A stretch of DNA of 64,000 nt from Patella vulgata. Lineage: Eukaryota; Mollusca; Gastropoda; Patellidae. Positions 35,001-47,000 of this stretch are shown piece by piece. The stretch is taken from contig NC_065884.2 of NCBI RefSeq assembly GCF_932274485.2, forward strand, positions 40,567,540 to 40,631,539, in the 5' to 3' direction. The position numbers and the translations under genes were made by a program. Below the pieces are notes generated by a model. It was not told the origin of the DNA and made no database searches. It saw nothing but the letters and a program-made list of their open reading frames with translations. Each line of letters opens with the position of its first letter. Position 1 is the stretch's first letter.

Positions 35001-38000
35001 TTTAATATTTATCTAGTGAAGAACACTTCCGTATCGGATTCCTCAATCCATTGTTTTCATATTCCTGTTTGACGCAGATTCTACACAAGTTATGTAGAAG
35101 TAGTTAGAGGATTCCATTAGAAGTAGATAATATACGTAAAATAAAGTAAGTGCGTCCATTCTAGATGATTATTTTATTACTGACATACATATATTGGCAA
35201 AATGTTACTACATTATTTCAATATTTGTGCTAACGTTTTCACATTAATTATAAACACAACTATTATGACGTCATAACGTCATGGTTACATTAAGAATATT
35301 ATTTAGTAGCTCATTGACTACAAACATTTAATACAACCATTTTATTTACATTAATTATTCCTTATGGGAATTAAGTTTTGGGTGGTATTTTTCAATAAAA
35401 TAGCTTTCTTTGACCTCTACAAGGTCCTTTTTATTGTTATTAACTCTATACATAGGGAATACCCTAAATTACTTCCACCACATACTTCAAGATGCTCACT
35501 GAGTGGAATCATCCTGTATTTGGGTTGAAGTAAGTTTTGTCTGTGGAGATTATTCTTAACCTTAGCACCATTTGGGTTTTCCCTATATAAGTTCCCTCGC
35601 AGTCCGGACATATTATGAGATAGATCACGTAGTCTGAATGACAATTCATAGGTTGTTTAACATAAAATGTACAATTTGCATTTATCTTATTAATGGAAGA
35701 TCCTTCAATGATGATTTCATATGTTTTGCATCTAGGGTCATTGCATTTCGTTACAGCTGGTACTGACTGACTAAATTATATTTCGAAGATGTTATTAACC
35801 TAGCTAAGTTGGAAGGTTGCTTTAGGCTATTGATGACATTTGTCTTTCTCAATATTTTTTCCATCTCAGGGCTATTTTTAAGGATATGGGTGTAATTGTC
35901 AATAATGGATTTCCCATTTTCCTGAGATGGATTAAAAGTAGTAACTATACTAAAGCAACATTCCTTTTATTTGAGATCATATGAACTTTAGGCTGTCTTA
36001 ATACACTTTGATCCAGTGTTAATGCTACTTGGTTTACATTATCTATTAATTTATCTGGATATTTTTGTTTTAAGAGGAAACCTTTAAGTTCTTCAAGTCT
36101 CTGAATTTTGGTATCTTGATACAATTGTACAGATTCTTCTAGCTAAGTTATATGGAATATTACGTTTCGTATGAGATGGGTGACAAGAATTGAAATTTAG
36201 ATATTGGTGTGTATCTGTTGGTTTTGTAATACAGATCAGTTTCAATAGTGCCATTCTGGTGGAGCTTTACAGTCACATCCAGAAAGTTTAATGTGGTTTG
36301 ACTTTGCTCTATTGTAAACTGAATGTCTGCACGATCATCCAGCCAATATTCAACAGCCTTTAGTCCCAGATCTTTGCTTATATTATTGTATAAATTAACT
36401 ACATCAAAACTAATAAGTGAACTACCAGCAGGTTCTACCAGTTTTGGTAGTTGATGTAGATAATCTACATGTATATATATACTCAAAGCCATTAACCAGC
36501 GGCTGCCAGGCAGTATACGCTCACATTTTAGAAGAGATGGATAGAGAACAAGCTACAAACAAAAACGATTTTTTGAACAATCAGGGACCATAATTCAAAA
36601 AGTTATGGTCTGAAATGCGCAAATAGCAAAAGGGACTCAGATTTTTGGAATATAAAGATATGTTTTAAGTTTTATCAAAATCGGATAAAAAATTTGTCGG
36701 TCAGTTGCATTTCGATTTTCCCTAAATTCCAATTCAACCTTCTTTATGGTGGAATGGTGATATATCTCAACGGTTTTTAAAATTGGGAAAAAAATTGTAA
36801 CCTCTAGGGAATCCACAAGCTAAAAATGCGATTTTTCAACCAATCAGGGACCATAATCCAGGAAGTTACGCTCGGATATGTGTGATTATCAAAAGGAACC
36901 AAGATCTTTTTGATAAAACCATATATTTAAAGTTTCATCCAAATCAGATAAAAACTGTGGCCTCTAGAGGGCCCATAACCTTGACATACCATATTTTTTA
37001 CACTATTTGCGTACAAAAGTCGGCCATTACGTCCATCAGTTTTTTTCTGATTTTCAAGAAATTCAAACTCGACCATCATTAGTGTATTCACACTTTTTTT
37101 TTTTTAAATCAGATAAAAATTGTGAACTCTATAGGGACCACAAGCTCAAAACGCGATTTTTCGTACAGTCAAGGGCCATAATTCAGGAAGTTACGATCTG
37201 ATATGCGTTATATACATGCATTTCAAGTTTCATCAAAATCCGATCAAAATGGTGACCTCTAGAGTGTCCACAAACTAAAAATGTGATTTTTCGTACAATC
37301 AGGGGCCATAATCCATGAAGTTATGGTCCGATACCTGCCAATATCAAAAGGAACCAAGATCTTTGGGAGATAGACCTATATTTCAAGTTTAGTCAAAATC
37401 AGATAAATATTGTGGCCTGTAGACTGTCCACAAACAAATTGTGGACGGACGTACATGGGCGACAACAATATACGTCCACATGAAAATGTGGGCCTATAAA
37501 AACGCAATGCCTAATTTGTGGAATATTTCTGGTAAACGTTTTCTTGGGCTTTCCTATAGGTGAAACTTGTGATGGGTCTCTTTTTGTGGAGTTCTGTGTT
37601 TGAACCCAATATCACTTGTCTTTTTTCACGATTTTAAGCATTCCCTGCACTCTGGCTCTTTAAATACAGATCAAAATTTCAACATTCATCACTTCGGAAA
37701 AATACCACGCCTTACACAAGAAAACAGGAACAGAGCTATTGGCATGCTGGATCAGGGGGCTTCACAGGTAGCCGTCGCCAGACACTTTAATGTCCACCCA
37801 TAGACCATTGCTCGCCTCAGACAACGCTTCCACGTCAATGGAAGAGTTGCCGATCGACCCCGACCTGGAGCGCCACCTGTAACAACCGCTGCTCAAGATC
37901 GCCAAATCTGACTACAGCATCTGCGCAACAGGTTCTAGTCAGCTACTGCTACTGCCAGGGGAACTGTTGGAACACGGCAACGTCAGATCAGCCCTCAAAC

Positions 38001-41000
38001 AGTCCGAAGGCGTCTGGCTGCTATTGGGTTACGCTGCCGTCGACCTTACCACGGTCAAATCCTTTTGCATCGTCATAGAATTGCCAGACAGCAATGGGCC
38101 GCAAATCAGGGGTATCTGCACAACACACCATGGCGAAATGTTACCTTCTCGGATGAATCCCGATTCAACCTCAGTTTTCCTGATGGATGTCACCGTATCT
38201 ACTGACGTCGACATATATTACCATATGATTCAAGTATAAATTATACTATTTTCATATAATTAATGAACTCACTTCATATCTAATGTCATGGAAAGAAGAG
38301 CACTCTTATCTATAAAAAAATATCTTCGTGCAGGCCTACACAATGGTTTAAAATTGCCAATTTCTTGGTATTAGAAGGCCCACAGGTCTATACTACTAGA
38401 CATGCCACATGCAAAGTATTTACTCATATGGTTTTGGGGTTATGATGATTTGTAAAAAGATAAATCAATAATATGTGCAAGTCTGGAAATAAGGCAGCTG
38501 TCACAGACATTGTCAGGCACAGATTAAGGCTTTGACTGGCACAATCCCTTTGGTGCCTGTCATTTTGTCAAGCACAGACTGTCCAGAGATTTGTATTTTA
38601 TTGTTGCTTTTAATGATATTTATAATACATGTCCGACTGTCAAGTTTAAAATGTCAGATAAATTAAAATTTATTTCCAGGCCTGTAAATGTGTTTATTGA
38701 AAAATGTTATAGGTCTATTTGAAATTAAAATTTTAATATCATGAATTTATTATTTTTTCTTAATGAAGGCTTTTGTTAATAACACAGCATAAATAGAGAA
38801 GTTTTGGGAGCCAAAGATATTTTATTTTGGGAAAAAATCATTTTACTTGAGTAAGATAGGTAAGCATTATCCAATAAGGAGTGTGGCACTTTGGTAATTT
38901 CAAAGTATTTTTAAAACAGTATAGGATGACATTTCAAATCTAGGCTATTTGGTGGATTAGTTTCAAAGATGTTAAATACTTTTAAAATTTGACAACAATT
39001 TACCGCTTAGATTAGTCGTTTGAGTCACAAATATCATATGTTTGTGACAATTCTCTATAGTTTCTGTTATCCAAAATATAGTTTATTGATACATATTATT
39101 TACAATTACAATGAAGCCTGCAAGTAAATCAAATGCCAAGGTCACAAATCAAATGCCAAGTTCAAGGCCAACCCACCGATACATTTCAAAACGAAAAATA
39201 CGAAATAAACTCATTTATTTCATCTCTCTACGACTGTATGACCACGTGCAAACATTGCTACAACGTATGAAACCCTCCCTGTTGATATTGTACCCGTCAG
39301 TTCAACATGTCAACAGTTTTCAGTTTCGAAGCGTATTTGCTTACACCTTAAGTTCCTGCATCGGAAATGTGCACTGCGCGGACGCAAGCAATTTTAACTA
39401 AAATCTTTTAAAATTGCATTTTAAGTTACAATTTACAATCGATCTTCACGAAACGCACAAAATTTAAAATTTCATTTTGATTTTAGTTAAAATCTATTTT
39501 AATGATTTTACCTGTGAAACAGGGCCCTGGTTTGTAAACTGTTTCTTGATTGGTTCATAGATTTTAGCTACAATCAAGGCCAGGGCAGGTAATTTGTAAT
39601 AGTGAAAACCCTATGGATTAACCCAGGGGTTAGTGGAGTAGAACGGAATGAGACCACTGGGGATACAGAGGCTGATAGGGTAGTGGCCTTCAATCAAGTA
39701 GACCACATATAAAAATAAAATTTATAATTGCTCAGCGATATATCGCGATACGTGATGCCAAAACAATATGATACGTATAGTACAGGTCAGTAACATTCAT
39801 GGTATTGGCTATATAGTATATACCATAAGATTTGTTAAAAATTTACAGTTCTGACTTCCTGGCTATTAAAACATGTTACACTTAGCTTACCTCGTGAAAC
39901 AATTCCATTAAATGAACATAATATGGTTGATCTCTACAATATTTCTTGATAAGAACAAAAATAGATGACTCTAAATAATAGGAGTCATTAATAGCTATGG
40001 TACCAACATTAGGCTGAAAAACAGAATTTAATAAATACAAATTACTAATTGTTGAAGGATTGGAGAAAGTAAACATGTTCCTGCACTTTCCATTCCCTTT
40101 TCCTTAAATTTGTTTCATATCTCATTTTTGACAACCATTATTTTCTAATGATTTGAAAGAACTTGGTTATTTACTTTCACAATTGTATGGTTTACAATTT
40201 TACAATTTTTGTTTTTATATAGGTAGTCTTCATAAGTCAACAAGCCTCTTTGGCACCATTCCAAATTTACTTATTACCCTCATCAGAGGATTGAATCTTA
40301 CTTTCCAAGTAATGTAGGGTTTTACCCATCACTGGCCCACAATGTTTTGTTCCGATCTGGATCAATTGACCGAGCAATTATTGAAGGATATAAATTCCTG
40401 GTCATGAATTAAGATCAAGATAATCAAAAACATTCAAATTTTTAATCTGGAACCACATATAGCCTACTTCTTCTGTCTGTAAGATGGTAGTTATATTTTG
40501 TAAGTGAGTGTTAAGAAATTCTTAGCTGGTAAGGTTACTCAGCAAACAAAAATCAAACCCAGAGTCAAACTTTACCTACGGAGAAGTTGACCCCTTACAG
40601 AAACGACTCTGATCGATTTTACGCCCGGAACATTACCGGAGTATAATCTGCCAATCAGAAAGTGTTTGTTCTGCCATCAGCCATTACACCGGAGTACAAA
40701 ATACTCCATAAATTGAACAACAAATTTATACCATTATCAGGAGTCAAAATTCTTCGGAATTTGAATAGCAAATTTAGACAATTTTGATTCAAAGTAGATC
40801 ACTCTCATCGTTTAAGCCAAAAAACTATTCTGGTCCTTTTATACGCCTTATAAAAATATGTACGCTCAAATCCGAGTGAAAACTATTTTGAACTCACCAA
40901 AATGAAATTTGATTGTTTATATAACAGATTATGATCCCACTTGTTCAATTTAGCAAGCCCTCCCAAGGGAAATGGCATCTATTATCCTATTCGGAAATAG

Positions 41001-44000
41001 CCAATGCCGTACACTCTCCGAAAAAAAGCCAACCACATCATTTAAAAGGCTGATATGCGAGTAGAAATGTTACGATACAAACAATTGGGCCTTTCACGAT
41101 TGATCCTGATTGAGACATAAATGATGTGTCACGTCGGATAATATTTGAACCATTTTAAATTGAAATGAATTCACACTTAGGAACTTTCGCAAAAAAATGG
41201 CCATACAGTTTCCAAAGGGTCCCCACATTCTGCATATTTATATATTTTGTAAGATCAAGTCATCATATACCATGTACGCCAGTTGCCTAGTTTGGAGGTA
41301 TTTGAGACCTGCTCAGTAAAATTGTCATTGGAGTGGTTGTACACTAACACTGGACATTAATAACATTGTTATTATACCCACAGGTAAAATTGATAAAAAT
41401 ATAATAATAGACATTTACTTTTTTATACCAACATGGCTGCCCTCTTCTTGTTATGGAGGAATCCATTATGTCGTCTGCTATCAAGAAATATGCTTGTAAC
41501 TGGAAATATATTGTTTATAATACTTTAAATCTTGGAAATATTGCAGTCACTAGAGATTAAACAAACCAACAGTGAGGCTGATGTCCCCAGCCAAAATCCC
41601 AAAATAAATAGATGACACATACTAATTAATCGCGCATTTTTTTTTTTTCAAAAGTATCGAGCAATCAAACTATACAATAAGTTTCATCACTCGCTATCAG
41701 ATAGAATCTACATTATCTTGTCCCAAAGCATCGACTAATGAAACTGATTAGCTTCAGCTCAAAATGTTAATCATTGAACTCAGTCAAGAGATTCACTGAA
41801 TCACCTAATGAACATCTACATCAATTTGAAAAATTCTGCCTCAATTAAAAGCAGAGGTGTTATGTTCCAAAGTCTTGACCAATCAAATTGCTTATCTCTC
41901 CTTAGCCTAAGCAGAAAATTCTCACCATTGAACTTAGTCAAGGTAATGATATAATGAATCTATATTCAGAGTTTCATCGCTCTCACTTCATTATAACCAA
42001 AGTTATCGTGCCCCAAGGCATCAACCAATCAAATTGCTTATCTCTGCTTACTCTAAGCAGAAAATTCTCATTTTCGACCTCCATCAAGGCATTCACCTAA
42101 TAAACAACTACACCAAGTTTGAACATTCTAGCTAAATTAGAATGAAAGTTATCGTCTTAATGAATTAATGAGGTAAACAAATAATGCCAGAATAGATCCC
42201 AAGCAAAATCAGTGCAGTCGGTCGTATGATATGAGCAGTCGGTATCAAAATAAATGCTCACTGCACACGTCACTCTACTCACGCAAAACTTTAGTATAAA
42301 ATAACCTTGTCGACTTATCATGTTTGAAAAAAATGTTTTTCACCAAATAGTCGGTTTCAAAAAAAAAGTGCTCACCGCAGTCGGTCTTAGACTAAATGAA
42401 TTAATGGGATGTTTTCTGACCATCAGAATTCTGCAAATTCTCTCCCCAAAGTCTAGGGCATTTCAGAGACCAAGTAAGCGCCCCATTGAGGTAAAGTGCC
42501 CTCAGGCCCAGTCCTCAAAAATTAAAAGCTCAGTTACATGTTGGCGCTCAATTCCATTATGCCATCATTCTTCAACTCCTTCTCTGACTTTTATTATCTC
42601 ATCACTATCATATTCACGGTTACAGTGAATCGCCCAGTTAGTAGTACCACTAGTGAGTGAGTCGTGGGTCAAAAGACTGTAGAATTGTTAGTTCTGTCCC
42701 ATTTCTTATCCTCTCGTTAACAAGAATTTGGATCCATTTGCTATGACATTGACTAAAATCGTCAGGCCCAGTCCCAAAAATTAAAAGCTCGGTTACACAT
42801 CTCAAATTTTTTCGCGCCTGCGGCGCTCGATTCAATTATAACATCATTCTTCCACTCCTCTATTGTCTTATACTGTCTCGGCACTATCATATTCACGGTT
42901 ATACTGAACTGCCTAGTTATGTTAGTAGTGCCACTGGCACTGGTGTGTGGGTCACGTGGGGCGGCAGACTATACAAAAGTTCTGTCAACTCTTGCAAAAC
43001 AGGCGGAATTGGCAGGGGCAGATCTCGAGATTTTGTCTAATTGACTCACATTTCTGGCCCCCTCGTCCACAAGAATTTCTCCCAGCAATGACCTCAAATG
43101 CCAAGATATTGACTCAATTTTTCAAAATTTTCTCAGGTTGCTCAGTGTTATAGGCACAACCCCTATCTAGATCCGCTACTTCACATGGCCCCTACAAAAC
43201 TCGCACCTGTGGTGCTCGGTTCCTGATTGCGTCACTCGTACTAGGGGTATGGGCATCAGTCGGTCGCATTTTCGCTAAACACCCCCCCAAACAAAATCGT
43301 TATGTACGCCCCTGCCCAAAGCATCAACCAATCAAATTGCTTATCTCTGGTTACCCTAAGCAGAAAATGCTCATCTTTAAACTCCATCAAGGCATTGACC
43401 TAATACACACCTACACCAAGTTTGAACATTCTAGTTTAATTAGAACTCTAGTCTCGGCCAATCAATTTGTTAATCGCTCTGCTTACCCTGAGCAGAAAAT
43501 ACTTATTATCGAACTTAGTCAAGGTATTGATGTAATGAAACTATACACCAAGTTTCATCACTCTCACTTAATTAGAACTAAAGTTATCGTGTTCCAAAGC
43601 ATCAACCAATCAAATGGCTTATCACTTATTACCCATAGCAGAAAATGCTCATCTTCGAACTTGATCAAGGCATTGACCTATTAAACACCTACAACAAGTT
43701 TGAACATTCTAGCTCAATTAGGAGAGTTATTGTGTTCTAGCTCAATTAGAAAGTGAGTTATTGTGTCCCAAAAAGTGTGACAGACAGACTGACGGAAGGA
43801 CAAACCCATTTAAATAGTCCCCTGCTTTCCTCGAAAGGCGGGGGACAAAGAAAGTATTGGCCCTGGATCCAGAATGACAAACTAATCAAAAATATCAATA
43901 CTCTTCTCACCAATTCAACACACCAGCCCAATACCCTTGCTCTTCTAATATTGTCTTCTGTAGGATTTGGAACAAGTTGACAATATGATGTAACAACAGC

Positions 44001-47000
44001 TATACCTCGATTCTTTTTACCAAAGGGTACATTATATTCTATAACCTAAAATAATTAATACCAGTACATTATTTATAATCATCATGATGCTGTAAGATAC
44101 ATTCATTTGAGAAGTGACACTACATATATCTACAGAAATACCATATTGTTACTTCATTTACCACACATCCCAGGTCTCCCTTTTTATTTATTTCCTTTAA
44201 TTTGTAGTCATATTGGCAGATAAAAGCAATCTACTTAACCTCAAGGAAACATATTTTAAAGTTTGCAAACCCAAATAACTCAAATATTGGATGTTAAAGA
44301 CCACGTAAGATCAAAAATCTAAATTTAATGTACGTATAGCCCATGGTTACTGTATCAACTTTACGGCAAGTTCACACCTATCTGTTTAAAATTAAGTCCG
44401 CTGTTAACGTTTTAGTATCCGACACGCCAAAACGCTTTACGATTTTTCAATTACGACCTTAATCCGGTTGATTGGCTGGTGACGTCACAGGCACTACACA
44501 TAGGATATACATTATGTATACAATATCTCACTGTCTGTACAATATAGCACTATCAATACACACGGCAACTGGACAAGCATCTATTGACGGTCCAATTACC
44601 ACGTGACTGGCCTAATCATAATCACCGAATTATCGTCTTTCATTGGTATAGATTAAACATTTGTGATTGGAATATTTTAGAGTGAATTTAAAATGCCGTA
44701 GATCAATTTAAGCTGCCTTTGTTTAAATAGGCCACGTGTCAAATGAAGATGACTCAAGCAATTAGCGCATTTACCGGTAATTTGGATAACCCCGTAATAC
44801 TTGATATCCCAAACTTAAGTACAGAAATACAAATGATGCCAGTCAATTGTCGATATATTCATTATTAGCTATTCATAATAATAATAACCATTTCTATACA
44901 CAAAGAACAACTTGTATCGTAACTCAATTTGAAATTCACAGCGAATATGGAATTTTCCGATGAGCATGCATAGATCGCCCTCATTTCTCAGCCAATCAAC
45001 GTTGGGAATCTTATTGCCATGTACGGTTCAATGCACTACGGGCGTAGTTACTGAGGTTAAACTTTGGCGCGAAAATTCCATGGGATTCATGGACATGAAT
45101 ATCAAATACGCAGAGTTCCTGATGCCGTTTGGTGAGTGATTAAACTGTCAATGCAATTGTAAAATACTTTTATTATAAAGAATATTTCATATCAAGTCAA
45201 TTAAATGTTGTTTAAAAGCCAGTCAACAAATAATGCGATGCTACTTGATTACAAAAACACAACAATTAAATAATAATTATAAACAACTGATGAGTAAAAC
45301 AATAAATGTGTGTGTACGATTCTACCATTAGTTCATTTGAAGGTACGACACGTTGCACCTAGAGTGATGCCTTTGATCTGGCCGGCGTAAAAAAGATAAT
45401 TACCTAATCAGCATTCTTAATCCCACTAACAATCACTACTAACACCGAGATGTAAATTAATTAATGACCCCCAAATCTGTATAAGTTTAGTCGGATTGAT
45501 TAATTAATGACTGATGTTAACGACACGACTATTATTATCAATACACAAAGATAGTTAGATGACACTTCTCAATCTGTCTGTTATTCCATTTTGATGGTTA
45601 CCAACAAAATTTATTTGTCCTGTATATTGAGATATTTTTTCGCATTTCATTTTTACGGTCTATTTCAGAGTAATAAAGTCAAATCCGCCGTACAACGATA
45701 AAGGATCGTCATTTACAAATCGCTTTTCATTCATGTTTGACTTTTATGATACAATTTGCGTGACCACATCTTTTTACCCCTTTACTTTTTTACTCGGGGA
45801 AATTAGAACCACAATACTCTTTTGACGAAAATGTATCTCTAATCAATTGGACTGCACACGATGTATTAAAAGGGTACTAAAATTGCTGTCATGAGAAACC
45901 AATTCTAAATTGAATCTTAAATTAAAATGAATTACAAAACAAATTATTCCGTAGTCAATTGTTTTATTTAATTAAGGAACTAAGGGGGATTAAGGAACCA
46001 GTCAGGCGTTAATGAGTACACACGCCGGCTGTATATACATGTAGGTAATTAAGGAATAAACATTCCGAATATGCATTCGGTCACTGTGACGTCACTGGCG
46101 TCTGAGGGGATTAAGAGTGTTTTCGATAAATGGCAAAGTCGTTTTTACGGGAGGTCCATTTTTACGACTTTGAGTGAAGATAACTGAATTAATTTCAATC
46201 AGATTGATGTGAACTTGCCGTAAAGTTGATATTGTAACCATTGGCTACACATATCCAAAAGTTTCCAAGCCCATCTTATGTGCACTTTAATGAAATATTT
46301 GAGAATATCATTAATAATACCGCCAGTACATGTCAAGGTTTAAACTAGAAATAGGGACATCATACAGTTTTCGATTCTGTTTGTTTATTCCATTGCATTT
46401 GGTTATATTCACACTAATTGTCTAGTAGGCTATTTAATAAATGAATAATTAAATCGTTCATTAAAAGTTAAAAAAACAAAAGCTCTTTTATTACATTTCT
46501 CAACCCTTGCTTCACTTTCCTCATTATCATTATTAAACACACAGTCATGCTTTATTTAGTAAGTTATACCGTACCTGCTTAATAAAAGTGGACTTTTACA
46601 AGAGAAAAAAAAAACAGCGGTTGCCAGGCAAGATACGCTCACATTTTGCAAGAGATGGATAGAGAACAAGATAAAAACAAAAGCGATTATTTGTACAATC
46701 AGGGGCCATAATCCAGAAATTTCTGGTCTGAAATGTGCAAATACATGTAGGGACTGAGATCTTTGGGATATAAAGATATATTTTAAGTTTCATCAAAACA
46801 ACCCTCATATTACATACTTTTACACACTTTGCGTACAAAGAGCGGCCATTTTTCAGGCATTTTGTTTCAATTTTCCGTGATATATTTAAACGATTTTTAA
46901 AATTGGATAAAAAATTGTGACCTCTAGAGAATCCACAAACTAACCAGCAGCTGCCAGGCAGAAAACGCCCACATTTTGCAAGAGATGGATAGAGAAAAAG

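Noticed and set aside
35380-36492. LTR retrotransposon or retrovirus
   Set aside because: The RT style and the GIY-YIG region fit a Penelope-like element; no LTR pair, gag, protease or integrase features were seen.
38029-38239. Two opposing open frames as new small genes
   Set aside because: They are out-of-frame shadows of the Tc1 transposase fragment.
40014-43910. Loss of the FDPS exon with the first aspartate motif (gene would be dead)
   Set aside because: At first no exon between 2 and 4 was apparent; closer reading found it at 41419-41499 with proper splice sites.
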